In this document: in pieces, positions 52,401 to 63,274 of the stretch
Layout of the letters: every line of letters begins with the position of its first letter
Numbering within the stretch: position 1 is the first letter of the stretch
NCBI GenBank assembly: GCA_032358255.1
Contig: JAULBX010000003.1
Span: 186,001 to 250,000 of the forward strand
Source: Heterotrichella gracilis
Lineage: Eukaryota > Sar > Xanthophyceae > Tribonematales > Xanthonemataceae
Direction: 5' to 3'
Length of the DNA stretch: 64,000 nucleotides
Position numbers and translations under genes: made by a program
Notes under the pieces: model-generated
Database searches by the model: none
What the model was told of the DNA's origin: nothing
Seen by the model: only the letters and a program-made list of their open reading frames with translations

Positions 52401-54813
52401 TCGGAGCAGTTCATGGCCACAGGCAGCCTGGACTCACTCTCCCTGCCCTCCGAGGGTATCGTGACTCCCCTGGCGCCGCCACAGGCTGCCATGCCAGGTG
52501 GGTGTTGGTGTTGGGAGTGGCTGCGTCAGGTGGATTTGAAGCAGATTATGGGGGGAGCTGCATGTTTGTTGTTCACCGCCAGCAAGCCAACATGTGGGAT
52601 GGCGGTGGTGATTGCAAGCGCTGAATTGACCATAGTGGCGACCCTTGGGAAGAAAGGGAGGGAGGGAATAGGGGTTAGGGGCCAAATGGCCACACCAGGG
52701 CCACATCCACGATAGATCTGACATGACACTCTGCTGACCCCCCACTAACACCCCACTTGCAGCCCTCGGTGGCGGCGCCTTCTCTCCCCTCCAAACAGGC
52801 AGCTTCCCAGGCTTTGCCCTGGATAAGGCTGGGCTACCAGGGGTGACCCCACTCAACCCCCCCTTCAACCCCCCGGGGGGCCCTGGTGCCCTCCCCTTCA
52901 TGCCCCCCTCCTCTCTCCCCATGCCCGCCTTCCGCCTGCCCCCCCCTGGGCAGCAAGGGGGGTCCCAACGAGGGACGCCCAAGGCTGGAGGTGAGGACAA
53001 CCCTGGTTTGGGGTTCAGGGATTAGTTTAGGGTTTAGGGATGGGCAAATGCTGGAGGTCAGACTAACCCTTGGCGAGGGTGTGGGGGTGATGTCTAGGGT
53101 TAAATTGTGGATGTGCTTATTTGGGTGCTCTGGTTGCATACATTGATTATTTATATTATTATGGATTGTGTGTTAGGGTGTACCTCTATGCCTGTGGAGG
53201 TAAATATACTTTGCATTTGGGGATTGCCCATGTGCACTGTTGAGACTGATGAGTTGAATATGGGTCCCATCAAACACCAGTCTAAGGTGGCAGTGACCAA
53301 ATAAACGTGTATCCAGCTATGTACATTGCAATGTGCACTCACCCCCCTCCTCAACTTCCATCTAACCTCTTCACTCTCCCTCCCTCCTCCCACAGGCAGC
53401 ATGCGGTCCATGGGCCAACCCCCTGCCTCCCCCACCTTCTCTCACATGCCGCGACACCCCTCGGGCGCCACCGCCCCCTCCACCACCCATGCACCCTCGG
53501 ACCCCTCGCCCTTCGCGGCCGCATCCAGCCAGGACCACCACAATAAGGGCCCCCAAATGGACCACATACCGCAATTTAACATGGCCAGCCTGCAAAACAT
53601 CTTTGGGGGCAGCTTCAATGCCACTGATCTGACCAAGCTGCCCCTTCCCTTGGCGATGACGCTATCGTCCTTCCCCTCCATCCCCGGGGGCCTGCAGTCT
53701 GGGGATTTGGAGGCCATGCTGCAACAGCACTCTGAAATGTCGCCGGGAGGTGCGCTAGCACAAACCCTAAATCCTAATCTCTTGGAGTTGTTGTTGGGAG
53801 GTGCGCACTGCTCCTGCCGTCCTGCACAGCGCCGCGAAAAAGAAGGAAAGAAAGGGAACGCACTGAGGCGCAGGTAGTGTGCCACTAGCTAAACCTATCA
53901 AAAGTAGTCAAAAGGAGAGTAAAGTAATCCACTCACGCTCCTCCCAACCCCCACAGGCGCCAACCAGGGCTACAACAAGAGCCCCTTTGGCGACTCACTG
54001 TCCCGGGGAATGAGCCTGGGATTGGGTAACGCCAAGCTGGAATCCCTGGAGCTCCCAGACTCGGTGACTGCTGTGGCCATGCTGCACGATATGCCCAACG
54101 ATGGGAGGGGGGCCAGGGGGGGAGCCGAGGGGATGCAAGGGGCGCACCAGGGGCAGCACCAGCAAGGTGGGGATTTGAAAAAAAAACGTTGTCAGCCATC
54201 CTTTTGAACCATAGGATGGGTCAGTTACCCTGCCTACACAGCACACTCTTTCACCCTGATGTGTGTTCTGGCACCCAAAAGATGCATTCCCGCCCGCCAC
54301 ACCTTAAACCCTACTGTGAACCCTAGCCCCAGCAGCATCAACGCGTCATGTGAACTGCGGCATCAGCGGCTTTGAGAGCCTGCACCCCACTGCACGCCTC
54401 GAGCGTAAACCCCGAACCAAACCCTAATGGTGCAGGCCTTGAATGTAAACCCTGAACCAAACCCTAATGGTGCAGGCCTTGAATATAAACCCTGAGCCAA
54501 ACCCTAATGGTGCAGGCCTTGGAATGTAAACCCTGAGCCAAACCCTAATGGTGCAGGCCCGCTCAACCGCGCCCACAGCGGCCTCGAGAGCATGCAGAGC
54601 ATAGAAGCATGAAACCGTGACACCCACCCCCCACGCCCCGATGGTGCAGGCCATCTCAATCGAGCCAGCAGCGGGCTGGAGAGCATGCAGAGCATTGAGC
54701 AGGCGCTGGGGGACGTGGAGGGGGTGATCGACAAGGTGGCGGAGGAGTGGAAGTGGCTGGACCCCACCGGCCACCCGCACCACCACCAGCAGCAGCAAGC
54801 GGTGCGGCGCTGA
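46404..54813 (+). CDS. CBP60-like (calmodulin-binding protein 60) transcription regulator
   Basis: Fifteen exons join in frame to 801 residues: 46404-46472, 46563-46747, 47436-47631, 48127-48228, 48434-48505, 48980-49132, 49904-50078, 50878-51031, 51415-51494, 51832-51920, 52323-52497, 52763-52990, 53396-53749, 53957-54166 and 54650-54813. Residues about 85-395 follow the CBP60 order: IRVEIIDRSTG, LEMAILDG, a LPDLHVSDSSEAMLSGRKPP block ending in FRLLVRAV, IRHAVSEGFVV, GEFRKLSLLAEGDGHLRQKL, KWDDARDHAM and MRIWYADKNNMEVGLLF. Plant CBP60s are nuclear DNA-binding activators of immune and stress genes. The assignment is by remembered family pattern, without a search. The 400-residue tail is Pro/Gly/Ser/Met-rich with acidic patches, activator-like, and ends in a helical ESMQSIEQALGDVEGVIDKV. 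No calmodulin site was verified. Confidence 0.75.
46997..47082. repeat. 43-base perfect tandem duplication
   Basis: Two adjacent identical units (46997-47039 and 47040-47082) begin ATCCATGGCCCATGTTACCC. The perfect match implies a very recent event. It lies in intron 2 of the CBP60-like gene and does not touch an exon. Confidence 0.92.
48541..48618 (+). repeat. Ghost of CBP60-like exon 5 (donor side)
   Basis: This is a diverged copy of the edge at 48460-48512 (GTGGTGGTGCAGCTCAGC), about 105 bases downstream. ACCCTACA units lie between the two. Confidence 0.75.
49205..49270 (+). repeat. Ghost of CBP60-like exon 6, copy A (donor side)
   Basis: This is a copy of 49090-49146 (AGCATCAGGCACGCGGTATC and the donor). 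The relic keeps TTTGTGGTGCGCCT, so a GT donor survives. A CCCTAAACC unit precedes it. Confidence 0.85.
49340..49396 (+). repeat. Ghost of CBP60-like exon 6, copy B (donor side)
   Basis: A third, more worn version of the same edge (ATCAGGCATGCAGTGTC), following copy A by about 130 bases. Source, copy A and copy B form a series. Confidence 0.8.
50218..50294 (+). repeat. Ghost of CBP60-like exon 7 (helix segment)
   Basis: This is a diverged copy of 49960-50030 (GTGAGCAAGCTCGAGC through CTGCAGGATCTGAAG). The relic reads VSKEAVERLQDLQIAVGR then a stop, so it resembles the source helix while failing as an exon. Confidence 0.75.
50470..50515 (+). repeat. Ghost of CBP60-like exon 7 end (donor side)
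   Basis: AGCTGCATCAACAAGGGTGG copies the exon 7 end and donor at 50060-50085 (AACTGCATCAACAAGGGTGG), 0.4 kb downstream. Confidence 0.8.
50718..50752 (+). repeat. Ghost of CBP60-like exon 8 start (acceptor side)
   Basis: CAGTTCCGCAAGCTGTGTCC preceded by CCTGCAGC copies the acceptor and exon start at 50870-50905 (GAGTTCCGCAAGCTGTCTC), about 155 bases upstream of it. Confidence 0.75.
51301..51414 (+). repeat. Triplicated acceptor tract before CBP60-like exon 9
   Basis: ATGATC followed by a CCTGTGTGG-like block occurs at 51301, 51340 and 51380 (periods 39 and 40). Only the last copy ends in the working TTTCTTGTAG acceptor. Confidence 0.7.
53829..53885 (+). repeat. Short dispersed repeat, copy 2
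   Basis: Partner of 33175-33240, with the GAAAGAAAGGGAACGCAC core and GAGGCG and GCCACT in the same order. It lies in an intron of the CBP60-like gene. Confidence 0.5.
54421..54560 (+). repeat. 40-base tandem array built on an acceptor edge
   Basis: Four units (TAATGGTGCAGGCC at 54425, 54465, 54505 and 54546) each carry a GTGCAG|GCC like the true acceptor of the last CBP60 exon (54644-54652), joined by AAACCC words. A fifth partial unit lies at about 54395. Confidence 0.88.
54550..54612 (+). repeat. Ghost of CBP60-like last exon (acceptor side)
   Basis: Following the array, GCCCGCTCAACCGCGCC through GAGAGCATGCAGAGCAT copies the first 55 bases of the real last exon at 54650-54705. It then drifts into a stop. 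An older trace is at 54345-54385 and a downstream copy of the exon's end is at about 55034-55085. Confidence 0.88.
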
Positions 54814-57501
54814 GGGAAAACACTGCCCTAGGATATTGGACCCCAACAGCCCGGCGTGACCTGTTTGGCGGTGCGCGTGATGAGAACCCTAGGGGTATGG
54901 AAAACCCTGCCCTAGGGTTTGGATGTGGGTTCACCCATCCCGGCCACCCACAGTACCAGTATACACCAGGAGCCGCAGCCAGGGGTGGGTTGAGGGAAAC
55001 CCTAAGGGTTGGGAAAATCCTGCGCTATGGTGTGGAAGTGAGCGGACCGCAACGGCCACAATATGAAATCAGCAGCAGCAGCAGAAGGATTGCGGGCGCT
55101 CTAAAAAGTGGGTTACCCTAGGTGAAGAGTTTTCAGTGGGGGTAGCTGGCTGCTGGTGTGGGAAGCCGGGTAGGGGTATTTTGATAGGGTATTGCTTGGA
55201 GGCACGGTCATTGTGTCATAGGGCTATCCCTAGGGTTTGCCTGCTGTGGGGTATCAATGGAAGACCCCTGAACCCTAGACCGTTTGTGAGGTACTGCGAG
55301 GGTGTGGCCGCTGTGGGGTAATCAACGGAAACCCTAACGCACTGCGTCAGGAGCGCTTTGCTTGGTTTGAAACCTTGCTTAGGGTTGGGTGGATGCATGC
55401 ACTCCACGCACAGAAAGACCGTGCGTGCCTTTTCCCGTTTAGTGTGACTGCTCGAGTGTTGTTCCTCCTGTTTTTCACTGTCTGGTACTGAGTTGCTTTT
55501 TAACTTTCACAGTAATACTATACACAACACACACTGCTCGCTGAAACCCTACCAGCAATTTATCAGCAATTAAGACATTTACCTCGAAAGCTTTGCACGG
55601 GGCATTATCATCAAGTCACTGACGGTTCACGGCTCACTGGTCCACTGCATTTGCAAAGGGACCATTGCGTGTCATTTTTAAGAGGCACAACAAGAACAGA
55701 CGGGAATTCACACTATCATACTATTAGTGTTTTATAATGTTTCATGCATGGTTTCTAAACTCGGTCAGACTCCGCCCGCAGCCTAGCACCCGTCCTTTGT
55801 TTGTAGTAGGTGTCCTGACTCAGAAAAGTTTTGGTTTCAGGCCATGGGTGAGTTTCTCACGCTTCTTGGCTCATTCTAGGCAGCCTGGAGGTTCAGCTTG
55901 AGGCCCGTTGGGGGCACCTGCTCCAGCATGTGGGTGGGATTGCGTTCAATGGAGCATGCATGATGCACGCAGGGTTGATTTTGTGGGGCCCCTGAAGTAT
56001 CCTGAAGTTCAACACCTTAGACTTATCTGATTCAGTAATTTTAAAATGCCCTGCTTTCATCTCGAAGCAGACTCCAGTGGACCACTGCCAGTTGCGGCAA
56101 GCGACTTGACCTCCCTGGGCAGGGAGTCATGGCATGTGCATTTAAGCGACTTCGTGCCCATTGGGTGGCAAATTGGGTGGGACGTTATGGTCTTCTGGCA
56201 GTGTGTGTTCCTCATGACATGGTCGGACGCCACTGCGTATTCTTGTTTTAGACTAGAAGGAAAGAAGCTCCCTCCTGCTTTTGCTGGTCACCAAGTTGTC
56301 ATATGAATTACCAAAAAATCTGTTATAATCCAAATTGGATATTAATGAAGTGCCCAGAGATGCCATCTGATGGTTCATGATGATGACATGCAACCCCGCC
56401 ACACTGACTGGCAGGCCTGGACCAGTTGCAATGAGCGTTAAACAGCGCGCGCACACACAAGCTACATTGACCATGATAATTGACAATAAAGTCCAATGGT
56501 TGATGCCCCCTTCCCCCTCCGGGACTGGACGTCCACGACATGCTACAGTAGACATGGGGCTGCGGCTTAATAGGCGTTGCATGTGCAGCTTGGGGAGTAC
56601 TAAGCTACTAGCCTACCAACACAAGCTAAAGGGCACGAGCTAAAGCGCACAAACTAGTACCAGCTCATGCGACAGGGCTGGGTGAACCCTAAACCCTAAA
56701 AAGCGCATGAGCTAGAGCGACAGGGTTGGAGAGGCGCCAGGCATTAATGCTACAACACCTGGGTGGAAAACTTCACTTAAGGGGGGCGCTGCATGAAAAG
56801 GCGACAAAATCTCCCATGGCTTAGAGCCTAAAGGGGAAAGACTGCGCGCACTGGGTGAAAAGGTGGCAAACATGAGACGAGGCCCCGCTCTGGATCATAC
56901 CCTAAACCCTAAACCCCGGGCAGGGGGCTCGTGGGAGGCGCGTGGAAATGAAAACCGCGCCGCTGCAGCACACAGGCTGGGGCGGCAAGTGAGTGGTGGA
57001 GGTGGGCTGGGTTTAGGGTTTCCGCTTAAGGGTTTCAACCCAGCAAGTAAGTCGTGAAGGTGGGCTGTGTGGATGTTGTTCGAGATAGGTGGATTGTGGC
57101 TCAGCGAACAGCCAGTGGGGACCCTCGCCGCCAGGCGCAAAAACCCTGCGCAAAACCCTAGTAAACAATCTAGGCAACACCCTTAAAGAAACCCTAGGTG
57201 CAAACCTCAGAACCCCTTTGTCAGGGGGTGGGAAACAAAGAGCAGTCTTCAACCGGGCAAAAGCCCTAAACCCTAGACCGCAGTCCAGGCGAGGTGTGGC
57301 GCATCAGCACCAGTTCACCCATACACCTGGTTGGGTGTAGGGTTGCACGAGTAGAACCCTAACAAAAGCGCTTAAAACCCTAAAGCAAGGGCTCAGAACC
57401 CTAAACCCTAAGGCTGCCACTGCTCCCTGTGGATCTCCTGGAGGCCGCGCGCCCGCCTCTTAGGGTTTTAGGGCTTGCAAAACCCTAAACCCTGGAGGCG
57501 A
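54814..57501. other. Convergent intergenic region with telomere-like units
   Basis: This lies between the CBP60-like stop and the KH-gene stop. It contains ghosts of the last CBP60 exon (to about 55090), many single or double AACCCTA/TAGGGTT words, and a ghost of the KH-gene end at about 57415-57445. I see no coding gene. Confidence 0.55.
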
Positions 57502-60500
57502 TCACTGCTCCCCGTGCACCTTCTGTAAAATGAGCGCCTGGGCAATGTTGACCGCCTCTGGGTTGCCAGAGATGATGACCTTGCGATCCCGGGTGCCGGG
57601 CACAAAGTCGTTCTTGTCCGACACGCGTATGCGCACGCCAATCACGTTCTTCATTTGGGTGATGTTCTCGCCACCTGGCAGGAGGGCAGGGGAGTGGAGT
57701 CAGGCGGGGGCGGTGGGGGGGAGAAGGTGGGTTGGGTTGGGGGATGTGGAGGGGGGCAGCGGCCACCCTGCCGTGCATGCTGTGCAGCATGCGCGCCCTT
57801 TGCAGTCCTAGGAAGCTGGGTTATACCAGTTGCTTATGCGACAGCGACTTGCAAGACCCAAACACCATGCTCATGAAATCACGCGGGTGCCCATGCAATC
57901 AGAATGGTGCCCATGCAGGCGGCCCCATCCCAAGCCTCTCTGATCCCTTGACCTTTATGAGGGCATAGGCGCCCATCCAACCAGCCTCCCCCACCCCACC
58001 ATCCCACCCCCCACCGCCCCCGCACCTTTCCCAATGATGGCGCCGATGTGCGACTCATTCACCGGCAGAGTCACCTCCATCTGCGCGCCCACCGCCCCCT
58101 TTGCGGCCCCCGCAGGCACAGCCGCCGCCCCCGCTTCCCCCCTCCACCCCCTTCCGCCCTGCTCCCCACGCTCGCCCCCCCGGTGCTCCCGCTCGCCTCC
58201 CCCGTACCCCCTCCACCCCGCCGCCATGCTGGCAGTATAGGACATGTTGCCGTCTGTCAGCCGGGAGTAGTTTTGGTTCTCCGAGAGCTTGGTGATGATG
58301 AGTGCCACTGCGCGCATGAGCTGCTCAAGGTCGCCGGTCACCCGCACGATGCGGTCAGTCAGCCCTGGGAGGACCTGGGGCAGCACACAAGGAAATGAAC
58401 TTAGGGTTTAGGGCCTTTTTCTTTCAATCCCGGGGAGGACCTGGGGCAGTACATAAGGGAACATGTAGGGTTTGGAGTATTGTTTATCATTTCAAGCAGC
58501 ACGATGCGGTCGGTGAGCCTTAGGGGGACCTGAGGGCAGCGGTTGGTTGGGGGTCAGCATGCGTTCCAGCAGTAGGGCTGGCTGGGGCAAGGCATGCAAG
58601 GCCTATGGGCCAAGGCATAAACCTGGTTGACAAATCACTGGAACATGGGTGAGCGAAAGTGTAGTCCATCCTTGGCGTGACGTTAGGGCCAAAAGTGTTG
58701 GTTGCTAGCTGGTCTGATCTAGTGCATGCAAGATAAGCTCAGGTTGTAAACTCCACTACACCAGGAGCTAGTTCACAGTTGCCTGCCGTTTGGCAAAACA
58801 GTGCAAGGCATGTGGGGCAGCCTGCGCTAGCCAGCCCCACCACCAGGGGGCAGAACGGGTTTGGGGTGCTCAACTGCCGATGCAAAGAGTGTACAAAAAG
58901 CGAGGTCACCCACCGCCACCACCATTTTTGGCAGCTGCCTCGGACCAATACTCACATATGCTCGCTTAGTCAGTCACATGCACCCACATGCAGTCCAGCA
59001 ATGCGCCAGGTGGACAGCCAGCCTTGCACATGCAGCCCCATGCAGTGCCATGCTGGCGCTATAACCATCTGCCACTTGTATACCCAGCCCCAAAATGCTG
59101 CACACCCATGTGCATGCATATGCATTCCATCCTGGCATGATTGCTAACCATGTGCCACGTGTATACCCTTCCCGGCACTGCTAATACCGCTGGTCACTCC
59201 TGCACGATCCAAGGTCTTGCTGGGCCATAACCCACGCTGGACGACGGTGTAAATGCATTTACACCCCAGAGCAGGTGCAGCCCCCCTTGGTCGTGCTGGA
59301 CCACTGCCCGCCTTGCACTTCCCGTACCACGCCTGTGCAGTTCCCCACCACCGGCCAACTGTCCCTCCCAGCCACCATGTCCTGACCATGCCTCCAGCCC
59401 TGACCACATGGGGAAAGAAGCACCAAAGCGAGGGGTACACATGCCCTACCATGTCCTGACCTTAACTCCGACCCTGCCCACTTGAGGAAAGAGATACCAA
59501 AGAGTTGAGACGGAGTATACCCTGCCCCATCCACTAGGGCCTTGCTGGTGGTGCATCCCCCACCCACCCCCACCCACCCACCCATTCTCCCCCCACCCAC
59601 CTGGTCCTGCTGGCTGACGGTGATCCCCGCCTTGCTGTCCTCTACAAACGCCTTGATCACCGCACCCCCCTTGCCAGTGATGGTGCCCACCACCGGCCTT
59701 ACCAAAGCATACCAAACACCACCTCCTGACATACCTCCCACCCCGACCACTTGGGGATTGAAATTCCAAAGATAAACCTCAAAGCTTTTGAGAAGGAGTA
59801 CACCCTGCCCCACCCACCCACCTGGTCCTGCTGGCTGACCGTGATCCCCGCCTTGCTGTCCTCTACAAACGCCTTGATCACCGCGCCCCCCTTGCCGATG
59901 ATGGTCCCCACCACGGGTGCGGGGCACAGCAGGCGAAGCTGCAGCCTCCCGTCCTTGTGCACCATGGTGTCCAACACCTGCGCGGCGGCGGGTGGGTTCT
60001 AGGGTTTAGGGTTTAGGGTTTAGGGTTTGGGGACCTTTAGAGTTGGGTCGAAGTACATGGTTTAGGGTTTAGGGCACCATGGTGTCCAACACCTGCGTAG
60101 CGGGTGGGGTCAGCGTACTGGGTTTAGGGTTTAGGGTTTACGGTTTGGGGACCTTTAGAGTTGTTGGGTTCACTGATGCACGCCAGGACAGGAGGAGCGC
60201 CGTGAGGGTCTTCTTTAGGGTTTACGTTCAGGGTGTGGGGGTTCACCTGTGGTCCGCTGATGCAGACGGTGCAGATCTGATTTAGGGTACAAGCTCAATG
60301 ATTTAGGGCTTGGGGTTTATATTCAGGGTTTAGGGTTTACCTGTTGGTCCCCGCTGATGCGCGTGAGCACCAGGTGCAGCGCCGTGAGGATCTGGTTTGA
60401 CTTCATCGTACTTGGTTCAGGGTTTGGGCACATGGCTTAGGGCTTAGGGTGTACCTGTTGGTCCCCGCTGATGCGCGTGAGCACCAGGTGCAGCGCCGTG

Positions 60501-61374
60501 AGGATCAGATTTTGGGTTCAAAGTACGTGCTCTAGGGTTTCTGGTTCACCTGTTGGTCCCCGCTGATGCGCGTGAGCACCAGGTGCAGCGCGGTGAGGAT
60601 CTGGTTCACCGTGCCCTGCAGCAGCATGATGCGGTCCGCGCTCTGCGGCGAGGAGGGGTAGAACTCGTTGTGGCGAGACAGCTGCACCCGCGCCTTGGAC
60701 TGCTCCTGGACCTCGCTGATGTTAGCGCCGGCCTTGCCAATCACGATACCTGCGCGGCACCACCAAAAAGGGCTTGGAAGCGCATTTGTTTTAGGGTTTA
60801 TGGTGCAGGGTTGAGGGGTTTAGAGGTGCCTTGGACTGCTCCTGGACCTCGCTGAACGTGGCACCCGCCTTGCCAATCATGATACCTGCGCGGCGGCGCC
60901 ACCTTGGGTTTACACTGGTAGTCGCCATCAGGAACGGCGTGGAAAGCGCGTTTCCTGTAGGGTTTACAATGCAGGGTGTAGGGTTTAGAGGTGCATGTGG
61001 GCCGCGCCCTACACTGCCCCTGCACCTCTGATGTTGGCATCCGCCCTGCCAATCAGGATCCATGGGCACCGCCACCAGGCGGAGTTAGACTTGAGGGTAG
61101 AACATGGCGCCACTAAGGTCACGGCAGGAGAAGAGCCCTGAACCCTAACCGAGGAACCCATGAACCCTAAACACTGCGCCGCCCCACCTGCCGCGAGGTT
61201 GGAGACCAGGAACTTGGTAATGAGCTTGGGCTCCTCCTCTTCCTCCTCCTCCTCGTTTATCTCCCCCTCCTCTTCCTCTTCCTCCCCTTCCTCTTCAACC
61301 TCGCCCTCTTCATCCGCTTGCCCCACGTCGAGCCGGGCAAGGGCCTCAGTGGGGTCGCTGTATGTGCTCACCAT
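57502..61374 (-). CDS. Three-KH-domain RNA-binding protein (PCBP/NOVA-like)
   Basis: Exons (minus) 61188-61374, 60550-60749, 59822-59977, 58026-58374 and 57502-57674 join in frame to 354 residues. The N-terminus has a run of Glu (about residues 25-48). KH1 (about 55-129) has GIVIGKAGANI and KH2 (about 138-212) has GTIIGKGGAVI. KH3 (about 280-350) has GAIIGKGGENI, its GxxG loop split by an intron. A Gly/Arg-rich linker (GYGGGEREHRGGERGEQGG) separates KH2 and KH3. This is the PCBP / hnRNP K / NOVA arrangement, which binds C-rich or YCAY single-stranded RNA and acts in splicing, stability and translation; plant relatives include HEN4 and PEPPER. The ATG at 61374 is followed by an uninterrupted exon. 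The introns around KH1 and KH2 are crowded with ghosts. Confidence 0.93.
59596..59697 (-). repeat. Ghost of KH2 exon (donor side), about 100 bases
   Basis: Nearly identical to 59820-59918, covering the GKGG loop and the exon end. It lies about 223 bases downstream in the gene. The surrounding block (CCGACCACTTGGGGATTG-like) recurs again, more worn, at about 59395-59540. Confidence 0.92.
60000..60030. repeat. Telomere-like TTTAGGG run
   Basis: Four perfect TTTAGGG units lie in the intron between KH1 and KH2. Further runs are at 60121-60150 and 60060-60075. They alternate with ghosts of both neighbouring exons. Confidence 0.9.
60075..60105 (-). repeat. Ghost of KH2 exon start (acceptor side)
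   Basis: ACCATGGTGTCCAACACCTG copies the acceptor and first codons at 59961-59985. TTTAGGG words lie between the two copies. Confidence 0.85.
60339..60398 (-). repeat. Ghost of KH1 exon end, copy A (donor side)
   Basis: Almost identical to the exon edge at 60550-60605 (GGTCCCCGCTGATGCGCG). It is preceded by TTTAGGGTTTAC. More worn versions lie at about 60240-60275 and 60165-60210. Confidence 0.92.
60452..60509 (-). repeat. Ghost of KH1 exon end, copy B (donor side)
   Basis: Another near-identical copy of the same edge, between copy A and the true exon, preceded by TTAGGGTGTAC. Together with the source and the two worn copies, this makes five versions of one exon end within 450 bases. Confidence 0.92.
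60828..60902 (-). repeat. Ghost of KH1 exon start (acceptor side)
   Basis: This copies 60692-60765, including the GKAG loop and acceptor, 136 bases upstream in the gene. A further worn copy is at about 61008-61066. The frame for VIGKAGA is recognisable but no good acceptor phase remains. Confidence 0.88.
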
Positions 61375-63274
61375 AGTGCTGTGGCTATGGGAGGAACGAA
61401 AGTGCCGACCGCCTGCAGCGCCAGTGGGGCTGTGAGGGGGTGGTGCAGGGCAGTGTGGTGGGGTCAGCAAGCAGGGGTCCTGGGTGTCAGACCTTGTACA
61501 ACCAGGGTTTTGTTGCATGTGTGGTGACGGGTTGAGTAGGGAGGAGTTCCAAAGAGAGAACACGCTGTACGCCACTACACGGATAAAAAAGAGGACAAAG
61601 GGAGCAACTGGTGAACCGACATGGGCCTGACTGTGGCCCTGGCTTGTTTGGTTGGAGACTGGGTCTGCAAGTTGCCAGTGGGTGCGCATATTTTGGCTGG
61701 AGCACTCTAGGAGATGCTTGGCGACTGCCCATCAAACATCCAACAGCGTATTTGTTTTACAACTAGTGCAAGCGTGGGTACCTTGGGAGAGAGCTGCTCA
61801 GCAGGTGTGTGTACCTGGCCTAAAGGGCGATGACGTGCGGCACAAGCAATGACAAGGTAAGGCGGAACAGAGACAAGGATCTCGTCACGGCGACGAAAGG
61901 CCACCAAAAGGCCGCGTTATGCTGGGAAACCGGCCAGGCAACGTCGACCTAGTGCTTGTGATTCGTTTCAAACTCGGTAAAATTCGCTACGAACGTCCAG
62001 CGCCCAATCATCCGCCCGGTCTTCGCCACGTTGAAAAGCCACAAGCTAACCATCGGGTGCAGTCAAGTCCTGGCTACTAGCTTTGCCTTTACGACCAAAA
62101 CAGGGTCGACAGATGTCAGCCCAGGGGGTTGCAAGTGGTTTGACAAACCTCGGATACATGTGGCATCGCCACTTTGGCATTCTGCCAGGCATGCATGACT
62201 ATTGGGTTGGGAAATGGTCCCGTGCTGCTGAATCACTGCCGGCAGGAAGTGCGCAGGTCGGCGCGAATACAATACAACTGAATCCCACCGCACATAACAT
62301 CCTCCTCTCACCTCGCAACTTTAGGCCTTAACGCTCTTAGTCGAAAGGGCGCACGGATCTGGACTAGGAGTGGGCTGCGGTGCCCTATACTGCAACAGGC
62401 TCTGTGGGCGACTAGCAATCCACTGGTCAAGGTTGGCTACAAAACAGGGAGTGTGCATCAACGCCCCATCTCGGTATCGCGCGAAGAATTGTATCACCAA
62501 CCCGCTGATGGGTGTCCACGCGTAACCCCACTGTCCCAACGCACCCCCACAATCAATAACTCTGAAGGGTGCCAACTGCTGTTTAAATCACAGCTAAAAG
62601 AGCAACTCTATTGCAAAACAAAACAGATGCGCTGACTGCGGCGGCCTTAAAGGTCGTTTTTTTGCTAGCCCGCTGTGAGGTTCCAGCTACGCCAGAGCGC
62701 TCAATAACGCTTCGAGCGCGGGACCCACCCCCTGCAAATGCAACCAGATGCATGCACCAGGCAGGGGGTCAGGCCTGGTTTAGGGGAGATACCGTAAACT
62801 GCCCTTTGTCATATTCAGTAAATGTTGATTAGTAACCCAAATGCCACTGTAATAGAATTAGGTACCAACAAGGGTGCCGTTTGCCTAGCTGGTACAAGAG
62901 CAACGTCATTCTGCTGTCGCACAGTGACGCACTGTTCGCTTCACTCCACGAAGACCAAGGTATATGCATGCATACCAGAAGCAGGTCTGTTTGCAACCCC
63001 AGCAGGTGCAACGGGTGGCACGTGGTTTTGGACGAGGTAGCTCGTCAGTAGTGCTAGCCACTTTTCATTGTGGGCAGACAACACCCAGTACAAACGCATG
63101 CATGTTCATAAGAAGGCGGAAAATAGGTTGCTGCTACATATTGGCCGTTACCCAAACCGCTATGCTTGCAGCGTGTAGTCCTCCCTTGCAGTTCGTGTAC
63201 ACTGGGTGACTGGTTTGTCACATGCATGCATGCATGCTTTTACTACTGTTGGCTTGAGAGGGTGATTCACCAGC
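61375..63274. other. Divergent promoter region
   Basis: This lies between the leftward KH gene and the rightward membrane-protein gene. It is low in telomere-like words and ghosts compared with the intron-rich parts. No coding sequence is supported. Confidence 0.5.

Noticed and set aside
57000-60560. Chromosome end (telomere)
   Set aside because: TTTAGGG runs are short, imperfect and on both strands, with intact genes on either side.
61696-62635. Several 60-85 codon frames in the divergent region
   Set aside because: No domains, no splice partners and conflicting strands; treated as promoter DNA.
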